From Bog-950 sp046329515 (GTDB taxonomy: Bacteria; Bacteroidota; Bacteroidia; Chitinophagales; LD1): a stretch of DNA of 64,000 nt. The position numbers and the translations under genes are program-made. Position 1 is the stretch's first letter, and each line of letters opens with the position of its first letter. The notes beneath the pieces are model-generated. The model worked only from the letters and a program-made list of their open reading frames with translations. It did no database searches and had not been told where the DNA came from. The stretch lies in the NCBI GenBank assembly GCA_046329515.1, contig JAXLUM010000005.1, forward strand, positions 235,571 to 299,570, in the 5' to 3' direction. Shown piece after piece: positions 47,460-56,400 of this stretch.

Positions 47460-48155
47460 ATGCAACAGCGAATACTACTAGTGGAAGATGAGGAGAACCT
47501 TTTGGAGGCTATTAAATTGAATCTTGAATTGGAAGGCTATGAGGTGGAAGTTGCAACTACAGGCACAAAGGCATTAAAGAAAGTAAAGGAACAGCGCTTT
47601 AACCTGATTATACTTGATGTAATGCTGCCTGAACTGGATGGCTTTACTGTATGCGAAAAAATAAGACTGGATGATACTGATACGCCGATTCTGTTTTTAA
47701 CCGCCAAGGATACCAGCCAGGATAAAGTGAACGGCTTAAAGATAGGGGCCGATGATTACCTTACTAAACCTTTTAACCTTGAAGAACTGTTATTACGGGT
47801 AAGGGTGTTAGTAAAACACAGTGTGCGCGGCAGCCGCGATGAAATAAAGCTGAAGACCTTTAAGTTTGGACCTAACGAAATAAACTTTGTAACCTTTAAA
47901 GCTGTTGGGGCCGATGGTAAGGAGCATTCGCTTACTAAAAAGGAAGTAACACTACTTAAGTTGCTTATTGACAAGAAGGATACCGTAGTTTCGCGTGAGC
48001 AGATATTACAATATGTATGGGGTTATGATGTTTTCCCAACTACCCGCACTATTGACAACTTCATTCATTCCTTCCGCAAATACTTTGAAACCAACCCTTC
48101 AGACCCTAAATACTTCCATTCCATACGGGGAGTAGGATATAAGTTTACCCAGTAA
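47460..48155 (+). CDS. OmpR-family response regulator
   Basis: 231 residues. Receiver domain with Asp10-Glu11 acidic pair (LLVEDEEN), phospho-acceptor Asp53 in LIILDVMLPELDG, and LFLTAKDT as the conserved Lys loop. C-terminal OmpR/PhoB winged helix: LTKKEVTLLKLLIDKKDTVV, SREQILQYVWGYDVFPTTRT, IDNFIHSFRKYFE and SIRGVGYKFTQ. Partner of the upstream sensor kinase. Followed by a strong 16-bp-stem terminator. Confidence 0.95.
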   Translation: MQQRILLVEDEENLLEAIKLNLELEGYEVEVATTGTKALKKVKEQRFNLIILDVMLPELDGFTVCEKIRLDDTDTPILFLTAKDTSQDKVNGLKIGADDYLTKPFNLEELLLRVRVLVKHSVRGSRDEIKLKTFKFGPNEINFVTFKAVGADGKEHSLTKKEVTLLKLLIDKKDTVVSREQILQYVWGYDVFPTTRTIDNFIHSFRKYFETNPSDPKYFHSIRGVGYKFTQ

Positions 48156-48174
48156 AAATTTCAACCTCTACGTA

Positions 48175-48213
48175 AAAGGGCCTCTGAATGTTTCATTCAG
48201 AGGCCCTTTTTTT
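48175..48213 (+). terminator. Strong terminator after the response regulator
   Basis: AAAGGGCCTCTGAATG (48175-48190) pairs perfectly with CATTCAGAGGCCCTTT (48194-48209), 16 bp with a 3-nt loop, followed by a T-run (48207-48213). Confidence 0.95.
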
Positions 48214-48402
48214 GCACATGAAAAAAACCGGCAATGGTAATAAAAAAATAGACACATGCACCCATCATGCCAAACTTTTTTTTCGAACAAATGTTTTCTC
48301 TAATTCATTGAAAATCTAACAATTAAAATTTGCATTTCAATAATTCGCTTCCTATACTCGCCCCCGATTTTCATAACCCCCTTTAAAAAACAAGTAAGTA
48401 CT

Positions 48403-48615
48403 ATGGAACTTCTTATTGCCCTGTTAACATTTTTCGGTATCAGTTTCGAAATAGGCGGAAACCAAGCCAAAATTGACTGGAACGACCCTGAATTGGCCAG
48501 CAAAATTCAAAACACCAGCGAATACCAGGACTACATTAAATACGGCGGAACTGACGTATTTGACGCAGAAGGTATGCCTGCTGTTTGGGTAACCGTAACC
48601 GAACCCAAGAACTAG
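48403..48615 (+). CDS. Small hypothetical protein, 70 residues
   Basis: Starts MELLIALLTFFGISFEIGGN; the first 13 residues are hydrophobic, then the chain is soluble and acidic (KIDWNDPELASKIQNTSEYQ; YIKYGGTDVFDAEGMPAVWV). Codon use matches the neighbouring genes. Lies between two terminators, with a second small ORF and a strong hairpin downstream. No family recognised. Confidence 0.6.
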   Translation: MELLIALLTFFGISFEIGGNQAKIDWNDPELASKIQNTSEYQDYIKYGGTDVFDAEGMPAVWVTVTEPKN

Positions 48616-48653
48616 TAAACAACTTTTAATAACCCTGACAAAAATTTGAGTTT

Positions 48654-48716
48654 ATGCCAGCAATAAACATCAAGATCGTAAACGGCGAAGTTGTTGTAGT
48701 TAACAGCAACAAGTAA
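48654..48716 (+). CDS. Microprotein of 20 residues
   Basis: ATG at 48654 encodes MPAINIKIVNGEVVVVNSNK, stop TAA at 48714-48716. The sequence is a plausible beta-hairpin (IKIV-NG-EVVVV). It lies 38 nt after the upstream small ORF and ends 28 nt before a strong terminator, so the two probably share one transcript. Translation is inferred from its position and its good codon use. Confidence 0.4.
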   Translation: MPAINIKIVNGEVVVVNSNK

Positions 48717-48744
48717 TAGCCGCTCCCTTTAACTGAACTTTAAG

Positions 48745-48785
48745 GTCCGACATCTGTTATATGGCAGGTGGCGGACTCTTTTTGT
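48745..48785 (+). terminator. Terminator of the small-ORF unit
   Basis: GTCCGACATCTG (48745-48756) pairs with CAGGTGGCGGAC (48765-48776) with one mismatch and one G-U, 12-bp stem, loop TTATATGG, followed by TCTTTTTG. Confidence 0.85.
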
Positions 48786-48834
48786 CCATACCCTTAAAAT
48801 GTTGAAAACCGCAGTGGTTTAGGCATATAATGGT

Positions 48835-48842
48835 TATATTTG
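48835..48842 (+). promoter_or_regulatory. -7 box of ahcY
   Basis: TATATTTG, a full match to the Bacteroidota -7 consensus TAnnTTTG, 18 nt before the ATG, implying a very short leader. No good -33 TTG at the usual distance. Confidence 0.55.
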
Positions 48843-48860
48843 CAAACTCAAAAATTAAAT

Positions 48861-50180
48861 ATGGTATCTACTGAAACTAAAACAAGCTTGAAGTACAAAG
48901 TAAAAGACATGAGCCTGGCCGAATGGGGCCGTAAGGAGATTAAATTAGCCGAAGATGAAATGCCGGGTCTTATGGCATTACGCGCTAAATACGGTAAAGA
49001 AAAGCCGCTTGCCGGCGCACGTGTTGCCGGTTGTTTGCACATGACCATTCAAACAGCCGTGCTTATTGAAACTTTGGCTGAATTAGGCGCTGAAGTTACC
49101 TGGAGTTCTTGCAACATCTTTAGTACACAGGATCATGCTGCTGCCGCTATTGCTGCCGCAGGCATACCGGTATTTGCCTGGAAGGGCCAAAATGCCGAAG
49201 AGTTTGACTGGTGTATTGAGCAAACCCTGTTTGCTTTTAAAGATGGCAAGCCTTTAAATATGATATTGGATGACGGTGGTGACCTTACTAACATGGTATT
49301 CGATAAATACCCCGAGTTGATTAAGGACATTAAAGGCCTTTCAGAAGAAACCACAACCGGTGTTCACCGTTTGTATGAGCGCATGAAGAACGGCACCCTG
49401 CCTATTCCTGCTATTAACGTTAACGATTCAGTTACTAAATCTAAGTTCGATAACAAATACGGTTGCCGCGAAAGTTTGGTTGATGCCATACGCCGCGCTA
49501 CTGACCTTATGTTAGCCGGTAAAGTAGCCGTGGTTTGCGGTTATGGCGACGTAGGTAAAGGCTCTGCCGACTCTTTAAAGAGTGCAGGTGTGCGCGTTAT
49601 TGTAACTGAAATTGACCCGATTTGCGCTTTACAGGCTGCTATGGAAGGTTATGAAGTGAAGAAACTGGATACTGCCATAGGCGAGGCTGATATTATTGTA
49701 ACTGCTACCGGTAACTGCGATATTGTTATGGGCAAGCACTTCAAAAAAATGAAGCACAATGCTGTGGTATGTAACATTGGCCACTTTGATAATGAAATTG
49801 ATGTTGCCTGGTTAAACGATAATTACGGCAGCACTAAGGATACCATTAAGCCACAGGTTGACAAGTATACCGTTGATGGCAAGGACATTATTCTATTAGC
49901 TGAAGGCCGCCTGGTTAACCTGGGTTGCGCAATGGGTCACCCATCGTTTGTAATGAGTAATTCGTTTACCAACCAAACACTGGCTCAAATAGAACTTTGG
50001 AAAAACCACAGCAAGTACGAAAACAAGGTTTACACCTTACCTAAGCACCTTGATGAAATGGTAGCCAAATTACACCTTGAAAAAATTGGTGTTGAGTTAG
50101 AAGAACTGAACGAAAAACAGGCTTCTTACATTGGTGTAGAAAAGCAAGGCCCTTATAAGCCTGAGCACTACCGTTACTAA
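48861..50180 (+). CDS. ahcY: Adenosylhomocysteinase (S-adenosylhomocysteine hydrolase)
   Basis: Hydrolyses S-adenosylhomocysteine to adenosine and homocysteine, recycling the product of SAM-dependent methylation, including that from ArsM and RlmH. Start ATG at 48861 gives 439 residues. Substrate region HMTIQTAVLIETLAELGAEV and STQDHAAAAIAAAGIPVFAW; NAD-binding VVCGYGDVGKGSADSLKSAG; late motifs LAEGRLVNLGCAMGHPSFVM; the C-terminus PYKPEHYRY is the conserved tail that contacts NAD. No riboswitch motif was seen in the short leader. Confidence 0.97.
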   Translation: MVSTETKTSLKYKVKDMSLAEWGRKEIKLAEDEMPGLMALRAKYGKEKPLAGARVAGCLHMTIQTAVLIETLAELGAEVTWSSCNIFSTQDHAAAAIAAAGIPVFAWKGQNAEEFDWCIEQTLFAFKDGKPLNMILDDGGDLTNMVFDKYPELIKDIKGLSEETTTGVHRLYERMKNGTLPIPAINVNDSVTKSKFDNKYGCRESLVDAIRRATDLMLAGKVAVVCGYGDVGKGSADSLKSAGVRVIVTEIDPICALQAAMEGYEVKKLDTAIGEADIIVTATGNCDIVMGKHFKKMKHNAVVCNIGHFDNEIDVAWLNDNYGSTKDTIKPQVDKYTVDGKDIILLAEGRLVNLGCAMGHPSFVMSNSFTNQTLAQIELWKNHSKYENKVYTLPKHLDEMVAKLHLEKIGVELEELNEKQASYIGVEKQGPYKPEHYRY

Positions 50181-50196
50181 AAACAATACGCAACTG

Positions 50197-50258
50197 CAGT
50201 TAGCAGTTGGCAATTAATACAAGGCAATCTTCGGGTTGCCTTTTTTGTTTGTGCCTTA
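50197..50258 (+). repeat. Flanking imperfect direct repeat, left copy, containing the ahcY terminator
   Basis: CAGTTAGCA ... AATACAAGGCAATCTT ... TTGTTTGTGCCTTA, with an added hairpin. A shorter version recurs at 50736-50776. Within it, AAGGCAA (50221-50227) pairs with TTGCCTT (50236-50242) and is followed by TTTTTT, so it works as the ahcY terminator. Confidence 0.6.
50221..50246 (+). terminator. ahcY terminator
   Basis: AAGGCAA (50221-50227), loop TCTTCGGG, TTGCCTT (50236-50242), followed by a T-run to 50246. The UUCG-like loop adds stability. Confidence 0.8.
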
Positions 50259-50735
50259 TTGCTAAATCGCTGCTAAAAGCTTCGACAAATACAACACACC
50301 CCTGCCTCGCTAAAGGCCGCGCCTCCCCTCCCGAGGCATCGGGACAAGCGGGGAGTTTAACAGCCGCAGCAAAGCGGATGAAGGCAGATATATTTAATTC
50401 CTCCCTCTGCCTCACTTCGTTCGGCATCTCCCTCCAGCGGGAGACAAATTCATGCCACGATGAAATTAACTGCGCTTCGCTCAAGTATATAGAGGTCGTC
50501 TGTGAGGACACAGACAGCGGCAGAGTGTAATAGGCGCTAATTATCGGATAGCTTGGAGTCATCAGATGATTGGAGATAATGGCTATAACCCAAAAAGGGT
50601 TTACACGGTTTATGGTGTCAACCTTATAGAATTAGATTTAAAACTTTGATTATCAATTAATTATTGGATAAAAGGGCGAAAGTTGACATTTTAAAAGTGT
50701 AAACTTGTGTAAACCTTTTAGTTGTTAAAATGGGG
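50259..50735. other. Intergenic region with diverged palindromic-element remnants
   Basis: No gene. The part at 50,298-50,460 is GC-rich and holds CCCTCCCGAGGCATCGGGACA and CTCCCTCTGCCTCACTTCG with CTCCCTCCAGCGGGAG, cores like those in the dispersed repeat family but with altered ends (a diverged copy F). The right part, 50,560-50,730, is AT-rich with repeated GTGTAAAC-like words. Confidence 0.45.
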
Positions 50736-50776
50736 CAGTTAGCAATAATACAAGGCAATCTTTTGTTTATACCTTA
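50736..50776 (+). repeat. Flanking imperfect direct repeat, right copy
   Basis: CAGTTAGCAATAATACAAGG then CAATCTTTTGTTTATACCTTA, a shorter version of 50197-50258 lacking the terminator insert. Confidence 0.6.
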
Positions 50777-50782
50777 GTAGTA

Positions 50783-51061
50783 ATGAGCGAGAACAATTTA
50801 CTGATTGCCTTTACAGTTTTGCTTCTGGTAGTTATAGTGTTTACCGCCCGTTTCAGTACGCGTTTTGCCGTTCTTAACCTTGCGATTTGTTTGGGTTATA
50901 GTGCATGGCTCTACTATGGCTTGTTTTACAAAAGTCAGTATGGTTCCTCCCTTGTTTGGTGGTTTTACCTATTGGTAATTACCGCAGCTCATTTCCTTTT
51001 TGTAGTGGGGTATGTTATACGTTCCTTACTAAAAAATGCGGCCGGCAAGGTTTCTTCTTAG
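50783..51061 (+). CDS. Small integral membrane protein
   Basis: 92 residues with three predicted transmembrane helices: LLIAFTVLLLVVIVFTA (6-22), FAVLNLAICLGYSAWLYYGL (28-47) and LVWWFYLLVITAAHFLFVVG (56-75). C-terminal basic cytoplasmic tail. No family recognised. Ends 1 bp before the convergent gene at 51062. Confidence 0.65.
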   Translation: MSENNLLIAFTVLLLVVIVFTARFSTRFAVLNLAICLGYSAWLYYGLFYKSQYGSSLVWWFYLLVITAAHFLFVVGYVIRSLLKNAAGKVSS

Positions 51062-51436
51062 CTAAAGCTGCCTGCGTTTGCGGTACTCATAACAAATGCG
51101 GTTGGTAATAAGCAAGGGCAATGCCAGCACAAAGGCACCTATAATAAACAAGGCTATGTTCAGCAGCATGGCGCCTTTCAGGGAGTTGCCACCAAACCAA
51201 TTATCCATTAAGTGAAAACCGATAGTGGCAGGGTAAACATGCAACAGGGTTAAAATTATGGCGGGCACTATAGGTACTATCAGTATTCCTACAAAAAAGA
51301 AAAGTCCTATCTCAGGGTTTGGCGAATCGGCCTCCAGCTTTTCAATCAAGCGCTCAAAGGAAGGCATGGAGATAAGATACTTTCGTAAAAAGAGGTAAAG
51401 TTTTGAATACTTCCTTTCCATAAATCGCTTCATCAA
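51062..51436 (-). CDS. Small membrane protein, two TM helices
   Basis: 124 residues: a basic cytoplasmic N-terminus (MMKRFMERKYSKLYLFLRKY), a linker rich in Glu and Pro, then two transmembrane segments (GLFFFVGILIVPIVPAIILT, about 44-63, and NIALFIIGAFVLALPLLITN, about 93-112), and a basic tail (ICYEYRKRRQL). No family recognised. Confidence 0.65.
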   Translation of the reverse strand: MMKRFMERKYSKLYLFLRKYLISMPSFERLIEKLEADSPNPEIGLFFFVGILIVPIVPAIILTLLHVYPATIGFHLMDNWFGGNSLKGAMLLNIALFIIGAFVLALPLLITNRICYEYRKRRQL

Positions 51437-51501
51437 ATATACAGTTTGTGCTTGTTGGCATTGCGGTTTTTACAATTACTATTCATTTCTTCGCAAGCGT
51501 A

Positions 51502-52281
51502 ATGGAATTAAACTACAAGCAGTTCGGCACGGGCTTTCCGCTTATAATATTGCATGGGCTACTTGGCTCATTGGATAACTGGCAGAGCATTGCCAAGAAA
51601 ATTGCAGAGCACGGTTTTACCGTTTATATAATAGACCAGCGCAATCATGGACGGTCACCGCATTCTGCTGAGTTTAATTACCACTTACTATCAGCCGACC
51701 TGCTGGAGTTTATGCAGCAACATGGTATTGCCAAAGCGCACCTGCTTGGACACAGCATGGGCGGTAAAACAGTAATGCAGTTTGCTTTACAACATCCTGA
51801 AAAAGTAGAGAAGTTAATAGTAGCCGATATTGTTCCCGCCGCTTTTGACGACCGCCACAGCGATGTATTTGAAGCCTTGTTTGCAGCGAATGCAGGCAAA
51901 GCAAACTCGCGCGAGGAAGTACAACAGGTATTAAGAGAGAAGTTACAGGACGAAACGACGGTGCAGTTTCTGATGAAAAGCCTGGTGCGAAATGACGACG
52001 GCACAGGCTTTAGCTGGCGCTTTAATACCGAAGCCTTGTGGAAGAACTACGGCAACATATCGGAAGAAATAAGCGCAGCACAACCTTACACAGGGGAAAC
52101 GCTTTTCATAAAAGGGGAACGGTCTACCTATATTAATACGGGTAATTACAGCTCAATAGCCGAGCTTTTTGTAAACCACCAATTAGTAGAAATACAGGGC
52201 ACCGGCCATTGGGTGCATGCCGAAAAACCTGCCGAGTTTATTGCTGAAGTGCTGCATTTTCTGGCTCCCGCCAAAGGCTAA
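51502..52281 (+). CDS. Alpha/beta hydrolase, YbfF-like esterase
   Basis: Hydrolase of 259 residues from the ATG at 51502. Oxyanion region LIILHGLLGSLDNW, nucleophile elbow GHSMGG (Ser85), Asp probably in LFIKGERS context, and catalytic His in GTGHWVHAEKP. The QRNHGRSPHS motif fits the YbfF/acyl-CoA-esterase-like subfamily. Substrate not predictable. An in-frame extension to 51448 lacks support because the domain begins at MELNYKQFG. Confidence 0.85.
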   Translation: MELNYKQFGTGFPLIILHGLLGSLDNWQSIAKKIAEHGFTVYIIDQRNHGRSPHSAEFNYHLLSADLLEFMQQHGIAKAHLLGHSMGGKTVMQFALQHPEKVEKLIVADIVPAAFDDRHSDVFEALFAANAGKANSREEVQQVLREKLQDETTVQFLMKSLVRNDDGTGFSWRFNTEALWKNYGNISEEISAAQPYTGETLFIKGERSTYINTGNYSSIAELFVNHQLVEIQGTGHWVHAEKPAEFIAEVLHFLAPAKG

Positions 52282-52322
52282 ACGGCCTGCCAATTATCAA
52301 TTTTAGCTGTGGAGTGAATTTA

Positions 52323-52330
52323 TATATTTG
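52323..52330 (+). promoter_or_regulatory. -7 box of the class I aldolase gene
   Basis: TATATTTG, full match to TAnnTTTG, 21 nt before the ATG at 52352. The -33 region shows only a weak TTTTAG. Confidence 0.55.
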
Positions 52331-52351
52331 CCGTTCTAAATTTCACACACC

Positions 52352-53413
52352 ATGACCAAAGACCAGATTGCGAAACTGATAGGTGAAGAAAAAGCTAAGT
52401 TTTTACTAGAGCATCAGTCAAAAACTATCTCGAAAGATCAACTGCATTTACCTGCTCCAAACTTTGTAGATAATATATGGAGAGACAGCAACCGCAATAT
52501 TCAAACCCTTAAAAACCTGCAATGGATTGCCGGCACCGGCCGTTTAGCCAATACAGGTTATGTATCTATTCTACCTGTAGACCAGGGTATTGAACACAGC
52601 GCAGGAGCATCATTTGCCCCTAACGTGCCTATGTTTGACCCCGAGAACATTGTAAAACTTGCAGTAGAAGGCGGTTGCAATGCCGTGGCTTCAACGTATG
52701 GTGTGCTTGGTATTGTTGCCCGTAAATACGCGCACAAAATTCCGTTTATCGTAAAAATCAACCATAACGAATTCATTAGCTACCCTAACTCTTTCGACCA
52801 GATTAAGTTCGGCACCATACGCGATGCATGGAATATGGGTGCAGCAGCAGTAGGCGCAACTATTTACTTTGGCAGCGAAGAATCAAAACGCCAGATTGTA
52901 GAAGTTGCTGAGGCTTTTGAAATGGCACACGAATTAGGTATGGCTACGGTATTGTGGTGTTACCTGCGTAACTCTGCCTTTAAAAAAGACGGTGTTGACT
53001 ACCACACTGCTGCCGACCTTACCGGCCAGGCCAACCACTTAGGTGTAACCATACAGGCAGACATCATTAAACAAAAACTACCTGAAACAAACGGCGGATA
53101 CAACGCCATCAACTTCGGTAAAACTCATAAAAAGGTTTACTCTGATTTAACTACCGACCACCCTATTGACCTTTGCCGTTACCAGGTAGCTAACTGCTAC
53201 ATGGGCCGTGTAGGTTTAATTAACTCAGGTGGTGCATCAAGCGGTGATACTGATTTAGCAGAAGCAGTTTCAACCGCCATAGTTAACAAGCGTGCAGGTG
53301 GCATGGGCCTTATTTCAGGCCGCAAAGCCTTCCAGCGCCCTATGAAAGACGGTATTGCCCTGTTGAATGCCATACAGGATATATACCTGAGCAAGGATGT
53401 TACTATTGCTTAA
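52352..53413 (+). CDS. Fructose-bisphosphate aldolase class I (DhnA/FbaB type)
   Basis: Cleaves fructose-1,6-bisphosphate to dihydroxyacetone phosphate and glyceraldehyde-3-phosphate through a Schiff base. 353 residues, (beta/alpha)8 barrel motifs LPVDQGIEHSAGASF, GGCNAVASTYGVLG, IPFIVKINHNEF, GAAAVGATIYFGSEES and GRKAFQRPM near the end. The class I type, no metal-binding motif of class II. Works with gap in the same pathway. Followed by a strong bidirectional terminator. Confidence 0.92.
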   Translation: MTKDQIAKLIGEEKAKFLLEHQSKTISKDQLHLPAPNFVDNIWRDSNRNIQTLKNLQWIAGTGRLANTGYVSILPVDQGIEHSAGASFAPNVPMFDPENIVKLAVEGGCNAVASTYGVLGIVARKYAHKIPFIVKINHNEFISYPNSFDQIKFGTIRDAWNMGAAAVGATIYFGSEESKRQIVEVAEAFEMAHELGMATVLWCYLRNSAFKKDGVDYHTAADLTGQANHLGVTIQADIIKQKLPETNGGYNAINFGKTHKKVYSDLTTDHPIDLCRYQVANCYMGRVGLINSGGASSGDTDLAEAVSTAIVNKRAGGMGLISGRKAFQRPMKDGIALLNAIQDIYLSKDVTIA

Positions 53414-53431
53414 TATCAACCTATACCCAAT

Positions 53432-53466
53432 AAAAAAGCCCCTTGAGTTATCAAGGGGCTTTTTTA
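53432..53466. terminator. Bidirectional terminator between the aldolase and the giant gene
   Basis: AAAAAAGCCCCTTGA (53432-53446) pairs with TCAAGGGGCTTTTTT (53451-53465), 15 bp with a 4-nt loop. A-run on one side and T-run on the other suit both convergent genes. Confidence 0.95.
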
Positions 53467-53478
53467 TTGGGTGGCCGT

Positions 53479-56400
53479 TTAGCGCACCAGTGTTATACTT
53501 CCTTTAAACTTTTGCGTTACGTTATTCATAAAGGTTACCTCCGCATAAAGTACATACACGTTAGGTGGCGCAGGTTTGCCTTTATAGTTGCCATCCCAGC
53601 CAATGTTCATGCTGTTGCTGTCAAACACCTTCTCTCCTATGCGGTTAAATATCCGCCAGCCAATCAGTTTTACGCTTTCGCCTAAAGGCAGATAAATGTC
53701 GTTGTTACCATCACCGTTTGGTGTAAATATGTTTGGCCAGTAGACCTGACCCACAGGGATAACATTTATGATTATTGTATCAGCCGCTTTACAACCATTA
53801 GCATCGGTATACTCCAACACATAAGCCATTGTATCTTCAGCAAGCGCTACCGTATTCTGGCAGCTAATGCAACTCAATAAGGTATCCGGCGTCCAATGGT
53901 AAGTGCCTGTTCCCGGCGCTCCTGTAATTGTAGCAAACAAGCCAACATGCTCATCTTCATAAACCAGCTTATCAGGCCCCAATTCCACATCAGGTATAGG
54001 CGTAAAGTTTACGTTTAGCGCATCGCTTGCAGTGCAGCCATTAGCATCACTAACTGTTACGGTGTAGGTACCCGAAACAGTTGGGCTGATAGTGGAAGCA
54101 GCGCTGCCATCGCTCCAGCTGTAAGCAGCATATCCTGTACCTGCATCAATTACAACTGTCACTCCTTCGCAAACGCTGGTATCATTACCTAAAGCAAACA
54201 GCAATTGCGCCGGCTGTGTAATACTTGCACTTGCTGTACCTGAGCAACCGCCTGCATCAGTGGCTGTTACAGTATAGGTGCCCGGGCCAAGGTTAACTAT
54301 AGTGTCTGTAGCTTGCTGGTTGCTCCACAAATAACCAACAGGCGCAATGCCACCGTTAGGTGTAACAAAGGCAGAACCATCATTAGCACCATAGCAAGTA
54401 GCATTGGTGGTACTTATAACCAGTGTAAGATTATTGCTGCTTGGCAATACGGTAAGCTGCACAGTATCTACACAAGGTGTAGCATCAGTTACCTGCACTA
54501 TGTAATTACCCGGTGTTAAGCCGGTAAATATGTTGGATGTTTGTGCAGGCCCGCCATTTAGCACATAAGCATAAGGAGGCAAACCTGCGGTGTCAATATT
54601 CACCGTTATAAAGGCATTGTTTTGTCCGCAACTACCATTAGTAACGGCTGCGCTTATTGCTAGCGTGCAGCACGTTCCTGAACCAACAACGGCATTGCCG
54701 CTTGCCTGGCAGTTGTTAGCATCAGTAACCGTATACGCATAACTGCCCGCAGTAAGGCCTGTATATGCGGCTGTGTTAGGGCCACCTGCCCAACTGTAAC
54801 TAAGGTTACCTGTGCCGCCACTTGCGTTAATAGTTGCAGAACCATCACCACTACCCGGGCAGGTTTCATTTACAATGGTTACTGAGTTTATAGTTGGCGC
54901 GTTAGGATTGCTCAAACTAAACGTGGTATCAATAAAGCAGTTGGCAAATGCGTTGTCCGTAATAGTTACGTCAAAGGTGCCTGCACCAATGTTACTGTAG
55001 TTGGCTGTAGCAGGCCCACTATTCCAACTATAACTATAATTACCCGAGCCGTTGGCGGCAGTTAGGGTAATGCTTCCGTCAGTTGCGCCACAACTTGGTT
55101 GCACAATTGCGGCCGTAACCGTAAAGGTGCAACAATTAGCCGGTGCAGTAAGCGTTGCGTTGGCTGTAGCCTGGCAACCGTTAGCATCAGTTACACTTAC
55201 ATTAATGGTACCCGCAGGCAGGTTGGTAATATTCTGCGATATAGCAAATGGCAGATTAAACGTTTGCGGCGTGCCGCCTGTATCAATTGTAACTGAGTAA
55301 GGCGCGGTGCCACCGGCAAGCGTAACTGTTATTGAACCATCGCCGCCAGCACAGGTAGGGTTTACCTGGTTGGTGAATGTTAGGCTTGGGCCGTTGCTGT
55401 TATTCAAATTAATTATGGTATCAATAAAGCAGTTCGGTATGTTGTTATCAGTAACCGTTAATGAATACTGTCCGCTCGGTAAGCTGCTTTGGTTAGCCTG
55501 CGCAGGTAAACCGCCGCTCCATGCATAGGTGTAGGTGCCCGCAGGGCTCATAGTAACGCTTATGGCCCCGTCGCTTTGGCCGCAGCTTGGCTGCGTTGCT
55601 GTATAAGATAAGCTTATATTGCAACATACAGGGCCTGTAGGCACATTCACCTGAACGGTATCCTTACATCCGTTGGCATCAGTAGCAGTTAATATATAAT
55701 TACCCGGTGTTAAGTTATTTACGGGGAAAGCCGCAATAGGTGTAGTGGATGCAGGCGTGGCAATTGGCGCATAGGTCCAGTTAATAGTTCCTGTACCGCC
55801 CGTTATTGCTGCTGAAGTTATTGATGCATCATTCTGCCCCGCACAGCTTTCAGAAGCAACTACAACGTTACCAATGGTTGGGCCTGCAATATCCGTAAGT
55901 GTTACAATCAAGGTATCCGGGCAACCATCAGCCGCTAAAACCGATACGGTATAATTACCCGCCGCTAAACCGTTAACAGGCAATGTACCGGCCACCGGCA
56001 CAGCCTGCGAAGTTGGTGGATTAACGCCATCATTAATAGTAACCTGATAAGGTGCAACACCACCCGCCAATGTAATGCTTACACTGCCATTGCTTTGGCC
56101 ACAACTTGGGTTAACCAAATTACTGCTGCTTAACGCAGGACCATTGCTGTTGCTTAAACTTATAATAGTATCAACAAAACAGTTGGCTATAGTAGTGCTT
56201 GTAACTGTAACAGAATAAACACCACTTGCTAAATTACTTTGGTTGGCCTGTGCCGGTAAGCTGTTGTTCCATGCATAGGTGTAACTACCTGCCGGGCTCA
56301 TGGTTACCGTAATACTACCGTTGCTTGCACCGCAGCTTGGCTGCGTTACTGAGTACGATAAACTGATGTTACAACAATTTGGTCCTGCAGGTAGGTTTAT

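Noticed and set aside
48840..48860. Upstream extension of ahcY
   Set aside because: The -7 box TATATTTG lies over this stretch and the conserved protein starts at the ATG at 48861.
48776..48860. SAH or SAM riboswitch upstream of ahcY
   Set aside because: The region between terminator and start is only about 75 nt, with a promoter box inside; no space for a known riboswitch fold.
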